42,315 nt of DNA from Castellaniella sp. UBA6218 (GTDB taxonomy: Bacteria; Pseudomonadota; Gammaproteobacteria; Burkholderiales; Burkholderiaceae_B). The DNA lies in the NCBI GenBank assembly GCA_002421865.1, contig DISE01000031.1, forward strand, positions 1 to 42,315, written 5' to 3'. Positions 33,190-41,905 of this stretch are shown piece after piece. The stretch's first letter is position 1; each line of letters begins with the position of its first letter. Made by a program: the position numbers and the translations under genes. The notes under the pieces are model-generated. The model did not search any database, was not told the DNA's origin, and saw only the letters and a program-made list of their open reading frames with translations.

Positions 33190-34269
33190 ATGAAAAGTTC
33201 GATGCGCAGCCGCCTGGAACAGCTCGTCCACCGACTGGCCGAGATCGACGCCCTGCTGGCCGAGCCGGACAGCGCCGACGACATGGACCGCTTCCGCAAA
33301 TGGACCCGCGAACGCGCCGAACTGGAGCCCGTGGTGCGGGTCTTCGAGTCCTGGCGGCGGGCGTGCGACGACCGGGACGCGGCGCGGGACATGATGTCCG
33401 ATCCCGACATGAAGGCGCTGGCCGAGGAAGAGCTGTCGGGCGCCGACGCCCGCATCGAGGCGCTGGAGGACGAATTGCGGATCCTGCTGCTGCCGAAGAA
33501 CCCGGATGACGACCGCAGCATATTCCTGGAAATCCGCGCCGGCACGGGGGGCGACGAGAGCGCCCTGTTCGCGGGCGATCTGCTGCGCATGTACACCCGC
33601 TATGCGGAAGTCCGGGGCTGGCGGGTGGAACTGATGTCCGAGAGCCCGTCCGAACTGGGCGGCTACAAGGAAGTCATCGCCCATGTCGAGGGCGACGGCG
33701 TCTATGGCCGGCTGAAGTTCGAGTCCGGCGCCCATCGCGTCCAGCGTGTGCCCGAGACCGAATCGCAGGGGCGTGTGCACACGTCGGCCTGCACGGTCGC
33801 CGTGATGCCCGAGGCCGATCCGCAGGCCGACATCCGGATCGACCCCAACGAGCTGCGCATCGACACGTTCCGCGCCAGCGGGGCGGGTGGGCAGCACATC
33901 AACAAGACCGATTCGGCGGTGCGCATCACTCACCTGCCGACAGGCCTGGTGGTGGAATGCCAGGACGACCGTTCTCAGCACCGCAACAAGGACAAGGCCA
34001 TGCAGGTGCTGGCCGCCCGCCTGAAGGACCGCCAGCAGCAGGAGGTCCATGCCCGCGAGGCCGCCCAGCGCAAGAGCCTGGTGGGCTCCGGGGACCGTTC
34101 GGAACGCATCCGCACCTACAATTTTCCGCAGGGACGCGTCACCGACCATCGCATCAATCTGACCTTGTACAAACTGGCGCAGGTGATGGACGGCGAGCTG
34201 GGCGAACTGACCGACGCGCTGCTGGCCGAACACCAGGCCGAACAGCTCGCCGCGCTGGCGCTGGAATGA
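33190..34269 (+). CDS. prfA: Peptide chain release factor 1
   Basis: Recognises UAA and UAG stop codons and triggers peptide release. The 359-residue protein has the stop-reading tripeptide of the PxT type (PET in VQRVPETESQGRVHT), which separates it from RF2, and the catalytic GGQ in ASGAGGQHINKTDSAV near residue 235. The N-terminal helical domain spans about residues 1-100. The GGQ glutamine is the methylation target of PrmC, whose gene overlaps the prfA stop by ATGA (34266-34269). The ribosome site ahead of ATG 33190 is weak. Confidence 0.97.
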   Translation: MKSSMRSRLEQLVHRLAEIDALLAEPDSADDMDRFRKWTRERAELEPVVRVFESWRRACDDRDAARDMMSDPDMKALAEEELSGADARIEALEDELRILLLPKNPDDDRSIFLEIRAGTGGDESALFAGDLLRMYTRYAEVRGWRVELMSESPSELGGYKEVIAHVEGDGVYGRLKFESGAHRVQRVPETESQGRVHTSACTVAVMPEADPQADIRIDPNELRIDTFRASGAGGQHINKTDSAVRITHLPTGLVVECQDDRSQHRNKDKAMQVLAARLKDRQQQEVHAREAAQRKSLVGSGDRSERIRTYNFPQGRVTDHRINLTLYKLAQVMDGELGELTDALLAEHQAEQLAALALE

Positions 34270-35087
34270 GCCTGACCTTGCGCGAAGCCCTGGCGGCCAG
34301 TCCGCTGCCACGCCTGGAGGCCCATCTGCTGTGGCAGCAGGCGCTGGGCGTGCCGCGCGCCTGGCTGATCGCGCACGACGCCGATCCTCTGGAGCCCGAG
34401 AGGATCGACGCCTACCGGGCGCTCGAGGCCCGCCGGCTGGCGGGCGAGCCCATTGCCTACATCCTGGGCCGGCGGGAGTTCTTCGGGCGCGAGTTCCTGG
34501 TCACCCCGGCGGTGCTGATCCCCCGGCCGGATACCGAGTTGCTGGTTGAATGCGGCCTGCGGGCGATCAGGGATGCGCGCGAGCCTCATGTGCTGGACCT
34601 GGGCACGGGCAGCGGCATCGTGGCGGTGAGCCTGGCGCTGGAACGTCCCGACGCGCGGGTGCGGGCCACCGACCAAAGTGCCGGGGCGCTGGATGTGGCG
34701 CGAAAGAACGCACGCGCCCTGGGGGCAAAACTATTGTTTTCACACGGGAATTGGTACGATACAGAACTGGGTTCGGAGCGATTCGATCTGATTGTCTCGA
34801 ACCCGCCATACATCGACGCGCGGGATGCGCACCTGGGGCGGGGAGACCTGCGTTTTGAACCCCGGGACGCCCTGACCGATGGGGCGGATGGCTTGGGGGC
34901 CTTGCGCGAGATCGTGCGGGGCGCGCCGGATCATCTGTCTCCGGGCGGGATCCTGTGCGTGGAACACGGCTGGGACCAGGCGGCGGCCGTCCGGTCCCTG
35001 TTTTTGCGCCATGGGTTCGCCGACGTCGCCAGCGAGCGGGATCTGTCCGGCATCGAACGCGTGACCCGTGGGTGTATGCCAACCTGA
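34266..35087 (+). CDS. prmC: Release factor glutamine methyltransferase PrmC
   Basis: Methylates the glutamine of the GGQ motif of release factors, using S-adenosylmethionine. The 273-residue protein has an N-terminal helical domain for release-factor binding (about 1-75, with YILGRREFFGREFLVTP after it), the SAM motif VLDLGTGSGIVAVSLAL and the catalytic NPPY (LIVSNPPYID, near residue 180). The start ATG 34266 overlaps the prfA stop by four bases, so enzyme and target are translationally coupled. A run of T directly follows its stop, then a GC-rich hairpin region ahead of grxD. Confidence 0.96.
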   Translation: MSLTLREALAASPLPRLEAHLLWQQALGVPRAWLIAHDADPLEPERIDAYRALEARRLAGEPIAYILGRREFFGREFLVTPAVLIPRPDTELLVECGLRAIRDAREPHVLDLGTGSGIVAVSLALERPDARVRATDQSAGALDVARKNARALGAKLLFSHGNWYDTELGSERFDLIVSNPPYIDARDAHLGRGDLRFEPRDALTDGADGLGALREIVRGAPDHLSPGGILCVEHGWDQAAAVRSLFLRHGFADVASERDLSGIERVTRGCMPT

Positions 35088-35119
35088 TTTTTTTGTCACC
35101 AGTCCGTCCCAAGGTAAAA

Positions 35120-35163
35120 GCGCCCCCCGGGGGAGCAGCAAGCCGAAGGCGCGGCGTGGGGGC
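35120..35163 (+). repeat. GC-rich hairpin element between prmC and grxD
   Basis: The 95-base spacer holds CCCCCGGGGG, a GCCGAAGGC mini-hairpin, and an outer GCCCCC (35122-35127) pairing with GGGGGC (35158-35163), followed by ATTTT. Similar C-run/G-run hairpins occur between genes in Burkholderiales, and another lies at 41231-41249. It may be a dispersed intergenic repeat and/or a weak terminator. Confidence 0.45.
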
Positions 35164-35182
35164 ATTTTCAAGCGAGACCACC

Positions 35183-35524
35183 ATGAGCGAAGCAGTGCAA
35201 TCCGAAGTCCAGAATTTCATCCGTGAAACGGTCACCGGCCACCCGGTCGTCCTGTTCATGAAGGGGACGGCCCAGTTTCCCCAGTGCGGCTTTTCCGGCC
35301 GTGCGATCCAGGTTCTTAAGGAAACCGGCGTCACCAAGCTGGTGACCGTCAACGTGCTGGAAGACCCGGAAGTCCGCCAGGGCATCAAGGACTACGCCAA
35401 CTGGCCCACGATTCCCCAGCTCTACGTCAAGGGCGAGTTCATCGGCGGCACCGACATCATGAACGAAATGCACCAGAACGGTGAATTGGCCCAGCTGCTG
35501 AAGGACGCCGGGGCGATCGAGTGA
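35183..35524 (+). CDS. grxD: Monothiol glutaredoxin, Grx4 type
   Basis: A 113-residue cytoplasmic glutaredoxin of the CGFS class, which carries or transfers [2Fe-2S] clusters rather than reducing disulfides. The active site is FPQCGFSGR with Cys35. The glutathione-binding residues are in FMKGT and WPTIPQLYVKGEFIGGTDIM. The start at 35183 gives MSEAVQSEVQNFI, the usual Grx4 N-terminus; the frame is open upstream but not conserved. Its stop overlaps the GTG start of ubiX (GTGA, 35521-35524). Confidence 0.96.
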   Translation: MSEAVQSEVQNFIRETVTGHPVVLFMKGTAQFPQCGFSGRAIQVLKETGVTKLVTVNVLEDPEVRQGIKDYANWPTIPQLYVKGEFIGGTDIMNEMHQNGELAQLLKDAGAIE

Positions 35525-36150
35525 ATCCCCCCAAGGGGTCCTCTGAACCAGTCAAACGCCTGGTCGTCGGCATCAGCGGCGCGACCGGCGTTCGATACGC
35601 CACCCGCCTGCTGGAAATGGCGCGGGAACACGGCGGGGTGGAAACCCATCTCGTCATGTCGCCCTCCGGTGTGCTGAACGTCCGCCACGAACTGGGTCTG
35701 GACCGCCAGGCCGTGCAGGCGATGGCCGACCACGTTCACAATCATCGCGACGTGGGCGCGGTGCTGGCCAGCGGCAGTTTCCGCACGGCCGGCATGGTGG
35801 TGGCGCCCTGCTCCATGCGGACGCTGGCGGCCGTGGCATTCGGCCTGTCGGACAATCTCATCACGCGGGCGGCGGACGTGACGCTCAAGGAGCGCCGCCG
35901 GCTGGTGCTGATGGTGCGGGAAACCCCCTTCAATCTGGCGCACTTGCGCAACATGACGGCGGTGACCGAGATGGGAGGAGTGATCTTCCCTCCGCTGCCG
36001 GCCTTCTACCTGCGACCGGCCACGCTGGATGACCTGATCGACCATACCGTGTGCCGCGTGCTGGAACTCTTCGACATACACCTGCCCGGGCCGCGATGGG
36101 AAGGTCTCGCCGAGCCGGGCGCCCACCCGCGGGGCGCCGGGGCCGTCTGA
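35521..36150 (+). CDS. ubiX: Flavin prenyltransferase UbiX
   Basis: Attaches a dimethylallyl group to FMN to make prenylated FMN, the cofactor of UbiD-type decarboxylases in ubiquinone synthesis. The 209-residue protein has the flavin-binding opening RLVVGISGATGVRYATRLLE (about 13-32), the conserved SGSFRTAGMVVAPCSMRTLA and the C-terminal block GGVIFPPLPAFYL. The start GTG 35521 lies in the grxD stop. The first dozen residues (NPPKGSSEPV) are unusual and are encoded by a C-run/G-run stretch, so the true start might lie a little downstream. No ubiD is present in the window. Confidence 0.94.
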   Translation: MNPPKGSSEPVKRLVVGISGATGVRYATRLLEMAREHGGVETHLVMSPSGVLNVRHELGLDRQAVQAMADHVHNHRDVGAVLASGSFRTAGMVVAPCSMRTLAAVAFGLSDNLITRAADVTLKERRRLVLMVRETPFNLAHLRNMTAVTEMGGVIFPPLPAFYLRPATLDDLIDHTVCRVLELFDIHLPGPRWEGLAEPGAHPRGAGAV

Positions 36151-36183
36151 AGCCCGTACCCGCCTGTTTTCCGGAATTTCCGC

Positions 36184-37428
36184 ATGATCAAGAAAGTCCC
36201 CGTGTCCCAATTGTGCATCGGCATGTACGTGCATGACCTGGGCGGTTCCTTCCTGGACCATTCCTTCTGGCGCTCGCGCTTCCTGATTCAGAACGAGCGC
36301 AAGCTGCGCAGCCTGCGGGAATCGAAACTGGAGTGGGTGCTGATCGATACCGACCGCGGAGTGGACGTGTCCTCCGTCGCGTCCGGCGCCGCCGCGCCTG
36401 CCGCCCGGGCCGAAGCGGCGTCCCGGGCCGCACCCCAGACACCCGGTGCGGCCCGGTCTCCCGAGAAGGCGGCCGCCGCGCACCAGACCGCCACGCCCGA
36501 ACAGCAGGCTTTCGACGACGCCAGGGACATCATCGACGGCTCCCGGGAACAGGTTAAGCAACTGTTCGCCGATGTGGAGCTGGGGGGCAAGATCGACATG
36601 CGCCAGATCGAGGGTCTGGTGCAGGACATGGCCGACTCCATCGAGGGGCATCCGGATGCGCTGACCAGCCTGGCCCGCATCAAGCGCGCCGATCAGTATC
36701 TCTATGCGCATTCCGTGGCCGTTTCCGCACTGATGACCGCCCTGGCGCGAACCCTGGAGCTGTCGGACGAGCAGATCCGGCTGGCCGGCATGGCCGGCCT
36801 GCTGCACGACATCGGCAAGGTCCGGGATCCCGACGAGGCGCCGGGCAAGCTCGGCCGCCCGATCCAGCCCGCCCAGGAACTGCTGCGCAAGCATCCGCAA
36901 GCCGGCGCCGAGGCGCTGCGCCAGGATCCGAACGTACCGCCCGAGGTGATCGACGTCTGCCTGCATCACCACGAGCGCGTCGACGGCAAGGGGTTTCCGG
37001 ACGGACTGGCGGGTGAGGACATCAGCCTGTTGGCCCGGATGGCGGCGATCTGCAATTACTACGATGAGGTCATCTCGACACGGCCCTTCAAGAAGGGCTG
37101 GGACCCGGCCTTCGCGCTGTTCAAGATGCTGCAGTCCTCGGGGCAGTTCGACATGGATATACTGGGCGCCTTCGTGCGCACGGTGGGGCGCTATCCGCTG
37201 GGTTCCATCATCAGCCTGACGCAGAGCGAGCTGGGCCTGGTGGTGGCGCAGAATCCCGACACGCCCGAACTGCCCGTGGTGAAGATCTTCTATTCGATCC
37301 GCTGGAGCCACGCCATCCCGGAGCGCCGGGTGAATCTGGCCGAGCCGGATTGCCCCAGCCGTGTCATGCCCGTGGTCGCGCCGGTGGACTGGGCGCAGTC
37401 GGGCCTGCCCGTGCCTTCTATCGCGTAG
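36184..37428 (+). CDS. HD-GYP cyclic di-GMP phosphodiesterase with DUF3391
   Basis: A cytoplasmic 414-residue protein. Residues 1-60 are a DUF3391 domain (MIKKVPVSQLCIGMYVHDLG), 61-110 an Ala/Pro-rich linker, and about 155-350 the HD-GYP domain. Metal ligands are visible: His176, HDIGK (208-212) and HHHERVDGKGFPDG (261-274). The GYP signature is altered to GFP at 270-272, a tolerated variant in several active members. It should hydrolyse c-di-GMP. The last 11 bases overlap the 3' end of the convergent MFS gene. It is the third c-di-GMP enzyme within 13 kb. Confidence 0.9.
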   Translation: MIKKVPVSQLCIGMYVHDLGGSFLDHSFWRSRFLIQNERKLRSLRESKLEWVLIDTDRGVDVSSVASGAAAPAARAEAASRAAPQTPGAARSPEKAAAAHQTATPEQQAFDDARDIIDGSREQVKQLFADVELGGKIDMRQIEGLVQDMADSIEGHPDALTSLARIKRADQYLYAHSVAVSALMTALARTLELSDEQIRLAGMAGLLHDIGKVRDPDEAPGKLGRPIQPAQELLRKHPQAGAEALRQDPNVPPEVIDVCLHHHERVDGKGFPDGLAGEDISLLARMAAICNYYDEVISTRPFKKGWDPAFALFKMLQSSGQFDMDILGAFVRTVGRYPLGSIISLTQSELGLVVAQNPDTPELPVVKIFYSIRWSHAIPERRVNLAEPDCPSRVMPVVAPVDWAQSGLPVPSIA

Positions 37429-38644
37429 GGGTGGCGGGCCGCGTCCTCAGGCCGATCAGCACCGCCAGGACGATGCCGGTCGCCGCGAAGGTGGCGGTGG
37501 CGGTCCAGGTCCATTGCCAGTCGCCGCCGGCCCGGTTGACCACCCAGGCCACGAAGGGCGGCCCGGCGAACTGGCCCAGGGACGAGCATTGCTGCATCCA
37601 GCCGATGGTCGTCGAGGCGGTCTGAGGGCTGGGCGCCAGGGTCAGACCCAGCACGAACAGCGTGGTCGGCACCAGGCCGCCCACCATGGAAAACATCAGC
37701 ACGGCCACGAACTGGCCCGGGGCCGGCAGGCCGGCTCCGAATGCGGCCCAGGCGCACAGGATCATGGTCGCCATACCGGCCACCAGCAGTCGCCAGCCCG
37801 CCACGCCCTGGTGCAGCAGGCGGCCCGCGGACAGGTTGCCGATCGCATTGGCGCCCGCGACGATGGCTGTCAGCAGCCCCGCCGTGGCGCCGCCGACGCC
37901 CTGGGCGGCGTAGATCGTTGGCAGAAAGCCGATCACCGCCATCCATTGGCCGGCGTACAGGCCGAAGATCAGGGCGACCAGCCAGACATTCGCCGAGCCC
38001 AGGGTCGTGCGTGCCAGCCGCGCCAGGGAATCCCGGGGCCTGCCCGCGTCGCCGGCGGGGTCGGGCGGCACGAGGCGCAGGGTGAGCAGCAGGCAGCACA
38101 GGGTCAGTGCCGCCAGCAGCGACCAGAGCAACTGCCAGGTGCCCAGACTCAGGACCCAGGATCCCGCGAGCAGGATGACCACGGTGCCCAGCGGCATGTA
38201 GCTGCCCCACAGGCCCATGACGCGGCTCAGACGGTCCGGCGGCACGAGGCGGCGGATCAGCGCGGGGATCGGCATGGCCACCATCAGGACGCCGCACCCT
38301 TCCGCGGCGCGGAACAGCAGCACCAGCAGGCTGGAGTCCAGCCAGGCTCCCAGCGTCGACGCGCCCGCCAGGATGGCCAGCCCGGTCAGTACGCAGCGGC
38401 GCAGGCCGATGCGCTCGGCCACCAGCGCGATCGGCAGGCCGAGGATCAGTCCGCCGAGCTGCACGGCCGACAGCAGGAAGCCCGATTGCACCAGGCCGAG
38501 GCGGAATTCAGCCTGCAATTGCGGCAGGGCGGGAGGGACCTTCCAGATGTGCAGCGCGGCGCACATGCCGACCAGCACCAGGAACAAGGCGGCGCGCACC
38601 GGAGCATCGGCGGCGCGGGATTCGGGGGCGGCGTGCGGCGGCAT
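37418..38644 (-). CDS. MFS transporter, CynX/NimT-like
   Basis: A 408-residue MFS protein with about twelve membrane segments. TM1-2 read MCAALHIWKVPPALPQLQAE and LLSAVQLGGLILGLPIALVA. A motif-A-like loop, AERIGLRRCVLTGLAILAGA, follows TM2. Other recognisable stretches are AEGCGVLMVAMPIPALIRRL and GLWGSYMPLGTVVILLAG in TM4-5. The pattern resembles cyanate/nitroimidazole-type MFS permeases, but the substrate is unknown. Another MFS gene lies 7 bases upstream on the same strand, so they are likely co-transcribed. Its 3' end overlaps the HD-GYP gene by 11 bases. Confidence 0.82.
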   Translation of the reverse strand: MPPHAAPESRAADAPVRAALFLVLVGMCAALHIWKVPPALPQLQAEFRLGLVQSGFLLSAVQLGGLILGLPIALVAERIGLRRCVLTGLAILAGASTLGAWLDSSLLVLLFRAAEGCGVLMVAMPIPALIRRLVPPDRLSRVMGLWGSYMPLGTVVILLAGSWVLSLGTWQLLWSLLAALTLCCLLLTLRLVPPDPAGDAGRPRDSLARLARTTLGSANVWLVALIFGLYAGQWMAVIGFLPTIYAAQGVGGATAGLLTAIVAGANAIGNLSAGRLLHQGVAGWRLLVAGMATMILCAWAAFGAGLPAPGQFVAVLMFSMVGGLVPTTLFVLGLTLAPSPQTASTTIGWMQQCSSLGQFAGPPFVAWVVNRAGGDWQWTWTATATFAATGIVLAVLIGLRTRPATPTR

Positions 38645-38651
38645 GGCGTGG

Positions 38652-39872
38652 TCAGGGGAAGGTGGTTTTACGAGGCAGCCAACGCCAGAACATCCAGGCG
38701 GCGACGAAGCCCAGGGCGCCGATGGCGGTGATGCCGCCGGCGAGCGACAAGCCGGCGGTGACGGCGGACATCAGCAAGGGGCCTCCGCCGCCGCCGAGGT
38801 CGGTGATCAGACGCCAGATGCCCAGGAACCGGGTGCGGTCGGCCGGGGGCGAGGCATCGGCGCCGATGGTCATGATGATGCCCGAACCGATGCCGTTGCC
38901 CACGCCCAGCACCATGCTGACCGCCAGCAGCCCGGCGAATCCCGTCGTCCAGGGGATCGCGACCAGACTGGCACCCATGATCAGCATGCAGGGCAGGGCG
39001 ACCCAGAGGCGGCCGCGCAGGTCCATGATCCGGCCGGCCGGGTAGAACAGCAGCATGTCCACGCCGCCCATGAGTCCGTAGATCAGGGCGGTCGCCGTGG
39101 CGTCCAGTCCGATCTGATCGGCCCAGAGCGGAATGACGATCTGGCGGCAGGACCGGATCGCCGAGACCAGCGCCGTGGCCACCCCCAGAGTCAGGAAGAC
39201 GCCTGCGTGCCTGCGGGCCAGGCCCTTCAGCGTCAGGCGCGGGGCGTCGCGGCGCGAGGCGCGGTCGCGGGGCTCGAGGTCCGGGATGGTGAAGGCCAGG
39301 ATGCCTGTGCCCAGGAAGGCCAGGACGGCGGCCCAATAGGCCCCCGGAAGCCCCATCAGATGGATGAAACCGGCGGCCATGAAGGGGCCGGCGAACAGGC
39401 CCACCCGCATGGTGCCCCCCAGTGTGGACATGGCGCGCGCGCGCATGGGGGGCGGCACGGCCTCGATCAGGTAGGTCTGACGCGCCAGCAGGAACACGGA
39501 ACTGGTCAGGCCGATCATCAGAACGCCCAGGCCGAAGACCCAGGGGGTGCGGGCGGCCAGGCACAGCGCCAGGGCGGCCAGGCTGAAGATGGCCGCGCCG
39601 ATCATGGCGCGGCGTTCGCCGTAGCGGTTGGCCAGCGCGGCGGCCGGCAGGTTGGCCATCATGGAGCCGATGCCGATCAGGGCCACGATCAGGCCGGCCT
39701 GGGCCGAACTGGCGCCCAGGTCACGGGCACTGAGGGCAAGGATCGGGTAAATGGCGCCTTCGCCCAGACCGAAGAGCAGGGAAGGGCCGAACGCCGGCAG
39801 GGCGATCCGGGCCAGGCTGAAGGAGTCGGAAGAGGGAGGCACGCCGGCGGGTCGTGATGACCAAATCGGCAT
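38652..39872 (-). CDS. MFS transporter
   Basis: A membrane protein of about 406 residues with twelve predicted segments. TM1 begins at about residue 20 (FGPSLLFGLGEGAIYPILAL), and the motif-A loop after TM2 is ALANRYGERRAMIGAA. A second-half loop is GRIMDLRGRLWVALPC. These mark a standard 12-TM MFS permease; the substrate is unknown. The start at 39872 is chosen because homology-like sequence begins there; in-frame ATG 39938 and an upstream non-ATG start would add weakly conserved residues, and no clear ribosome site supports any of them. It forms a tandem pair with the next MFS gene and diverges from the TRAP operon. Confidence 0.8.
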   Translation of the reverse strand: MPIWSSRPAGVPPSSDSFSLARIALPAFGPSLLFGLGEGAIYPILALSARDLGASSAQAGLIVALIGIGSMMANLPAAALANRYGERRAMIGAAIFSLAALALCLAARTPWVFGLGVLMIGLTSSVFLLARQTYLIEAVPPPMRARAMSTLGGTMRVGLFAGPFMAAGFIHLMGLPGAYWAAVLAFLGTGILAFTIPDLEPRDRASRRDAPRLTLKGLARRHAGVFLTLGVATALVSAIRSCRQIVIPLWADQIGLDATATALIYGLMGGVDMLLFYPAGRIMDLRGRLWVALPCMLIMGASLVAIPWTTGFAGLLAVSMVLGVGNGIGSGIIMTIGADASPPADRTRFLGIWRLITDLGGGGGPLLMSAVTAGLSLAGGITAIGALGFVAAWMFWRWLPRKTTFP

Positions 39873-39987
39873 TGTCGCACACGGGGGCGGCAATACCCTG
39901 GAGCCGACGGCATAGGTGGGTTCCCCTATTGTTGTCATGGAAATTGGCAGATTCAATCGAGGAAAACTCTAGGCGTTATTACTGATT

Positions 39988-40044
39988 GCGTGAAGCTTCA
40001 GGTTTCGTGCATCATTCACGCGCTCTCGACCGTTTACAAAACGG
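39988..40044 (+). promoter_or_regulatory. Inverted repeats upstream of the TRAP operon
   Basis: Two perfect inverted repeats lie in the 214-base spacer: GCGTGAA (39988-39994) with TTCACGC (40015-40021), and CCGTTT-ACA-AAACGG (40030-40044). A related GACCGGTTTACC follows at 40052-40063, partly repeating GACCGTTTAC. They are candidate operator sites for carbon-source control of the transporter. Confidence 0.4.
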
Positions 40045-40086
40045 CACATCTGACCGGTTTACCAACCAACTTAGGGGCTCTCTCTC

Positions 40087-41175
40087 ATGCAACGTCGTTC
40101 CTTCCTCAAGAAGGCTGCCCTTGGCGCGGCCGCCGGCGGCGCCACCCTGGCCGCTCCCGCTTTCGCCCAGGAATCGCCCACCCTCAACTGGCGCCTCGCC
40201 TCCAGCTTTCCCCGCAGCGCGGACGCCATCTACTCCGGCGGCGAAAACGTCGCCAAGTTCGTTTCCGAGGCGACCGGCGGCAAGTTCCAGATCCGCGCTT
40301 TCCCCGGCGGCGAGATCCTGCCCGCACTGGGCGTGCTCGACGGCGTGCAGAACGGCACGGTCGAATGCGGCCATACCGCGTCCTACTACTACTACGGCAA
40401 GGACCCGGCCCTGTGTTTCGACGGCGCCGTGCCTTTCGGCCTGAACACTCGCCAGTACAACGCCTGGGTGCGCCATGGCGGCGGCCTGGCCGTGTTGCGC
40501 GAATTGTTCGCCAAGTTCAACATCGTGAACTTCCCCTGCGGTTACACCGGCACCCAGATGGGCGGCTGGTTCCGCAAGGAAATCAAGACGGTCGAAGATC
40601 TGAAGGGTCTTAAATTCCGCACGGCGGCCTTCGCCGGCGCGGTGCTGATGAAGCTCGGTGTGGTGCCGCAGCAGATCGCCGGTGGCGACATCTACCCGTC
40701 CCTGGAAAAGGGCACCATCGACGCGGCCGAATGGATCGGCCCCTACGACGACGAGAAAATGGGCTTCCATCGCGTGGCCCCCTTCTACTACTTCCCGGGC
40801 TGGTGGGAAGGCACGCTGCAAGTGTCCCTGTACGTCAACAAGGACAAGTACGAAGCGCTGCCCAAGCACTACCAGGCCGTGCTGGACCAGGCTTCCGCCC
40901 TGGCGACCAACACCATGATCGCCACCTATGACGCCGAGAACCCCAACGCGCTCAAGCGCCTGATCGGCGAAGGCGCCAAGCTGCGCGCCTTCCCGAAGCC
41001 CGTCATGGATGCCTGCTACAAGGCCGCCCAGGAAACCTACGCGGAACTGGCCGCGAAGGATCCCGGCTTCAAGAAGATCCACGACGCCTACATGGGCTTC
41101 CGCGACCACGAAATCCCCTGGTTCCGGATCGCCGAAGGCAGCTTCGACCAATACATGGCCACTGCCGCCAAGTAA
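40087..41175 (+). CDS. TRAP transporter periplasmic binding protein, TakP-like
   Basis: A 362-residue periplasmic solute-binding protein. The N-terminus MQRRSFLKKAALGAAAGGAT has a twin-arginine Tat motif and an AFA cleavage site near residue 27. The mature protein closely follows TakP of Rhodobacter sphaeroides, a 2-oxoacid binder: WRLASSFPRS, HTASYYYYGKDPAL, GTQMGGWFRKEI, GVVPQQIAGGDIYPSLEKGT and EWIGPYDDEKMGF. Likely ligands are pyruvate or other 2-oxo-monocarboxylates, by inference. AGGGG lies 9 bases ahead of ATG 40087. The DctQ gene follows after 116 bases that contain a stable hairpin. Confidence 0.93.
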   Translation: MQRRSFLKKAALGAAAGGATLAAPAFAQESPTLNWRLASSFPRSADAIYSGGENVAKFVSEATGGKFQIRAFPGGEILPALGVLDGVQNGTVECGHTASYYYYGKDPALCFDGAVPFGLNTRQYNAWVRHGGGLAVLRELFAKFNIVNFPCGYTGTQMGGWFRKEIKTVEDLKGLKFRTAAFAGAVLMKLGVVPQQIAGGDIYPSLEKGTIDAAEWIGPYDDEKMGFHRVAPFYYFPGWWEGTLQVSLYVNKDKYEALPKHYQAVLDQASALATNTMIATYDAENPNALKRLIGEGAKLRAFPKPVMDACYKAAQETYAELAAKDPGFKKIHDAYMGFRDHEIPWFRIAEGSFDQYMATAAK

Positions 41176-41230
41176 TTGACCCTCGTGCCGGCCTGCCTTT
41201 TGAAGGCCGTTCATGACCCGATCACGCCCT

Positions 41231-41249
41231 AGCCCCCCTCGTGGGGGCT
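41231..41249 (+). repeat. Stable hairpin between the binding-protein and DctQ genes
   Basis: AGCCCCC-CTCGT-GGGGGCT is a perfect 7-bp stem with a 5-base loop. It lies 56 bases after the binding-protein stop and 43 before the DctQ ATG. Without a U-run it fits an mRNA-stabilising or attenuating element that allows more binding protein than permease to be made. Confidence 0.6.
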
Positions 41250-41291
41250 TGCGCGTGTCCGGGCGTAATCACTTTTTCATTGGCTCTCACC

Positions 41292-41903
41292 ATGAATGCA
41301 CTACTCGCCCTGTCGCGAGCGATCGACGCCGTCAATCGCCGCGTGGGCCGGGCCGTGACCTGGCTGATCCTGCTTGCGGTACTCGTCAGCGCCACCAACG
41401 CAACGGTACGCAAGCTGTTCAACGTCAGTTCCAACGCCTGGCTCGAACTGCAATGGTATTTGTTCGGCGCCGTTTTTCTGCTGGCGGCCGGCTATACCCT
41501 GCTCAAGAACGAACACGTCCGGGTCGACGTCCTCGCCTCGCATCTTTCCCGGCGCACCCAGCTCTGGATCGAAATTTTCGGCGTGCTGTTCTTTCTGCTG
41601 CCCGCCTGCGGGCTCATCATGTGGCTGTCCTGGCCGTTCTTCATGGATGCCTTCGTGAACAACGAACAGTCCTCGAACGCGGGCGGACTGGTCCGCTGGC
41701 CGGCGAAACTGCTGATCCCCATCGGTTTCATCCTGCTGGTGAGTGCAGGTGTGTCGCACCTGATCAAGTGCGTCGGCTGCCTGCGCGGCCAGTGTCCCGA
41801 TCCCCGGGATGTGCACACGGGCAAGTCCGCCGAGGAACTGCTCGCCGAGGAAATCGCCCGCGAGGCGCAACAGCGCGAGGCCGCCTCGCATGAGGGGCAC
41901 TGA
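41292..41903 (+). CDS. TRAP transporter small permease, DctQ family
   Basis: A 203-residue inner-membrane protein with four membrane segments: about 21-37 (VTWLILLAVLVSATNAT), 55-72 (WYLFGAVFLLAAGYTLLK), 95-115 and 139-160. The conserved ELQWYLFGAVFLL and NEHVRVDV blocks mark DctQ/YiaM proteins. It forms the membrane complex with DctM and interacts with the periplasmic binding protein. The start at 41292 (MNALLALSRAIDAV) is preferred; the frame is open further upstream but runs into the hairpin. The C-terminal tail is acidic and helical. DctM begins two bases after its stop. Confidence 0.92.
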   Translation: MNALLALSRAIDAVNRRVGRAVTWLILLAVLVSATNATVRKLFNVSSNAWLELQWYLFGAVFLLAAGYTLLKNEHVRVDVLASHLSRRTQLWIEIFGVLFFLLPACGLIMWLSWPFFMDAFVNNEQSSNAGGLVRWPAKLLIPIGFILLVSAGVSHLIKCVGCLRGQCPDPRDVHTGKSAEELLAEEIAREAQQREAASHEGH

Positions 41904-41905
41904 CC

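Noticed and set aside
31813..34311. An 832-codon open frame on the minus strand opposite hemA and prfA
   Set aside because: It spans two housekeeping genes and their terminator-like spacer; composition is typical of an antisense shadow.
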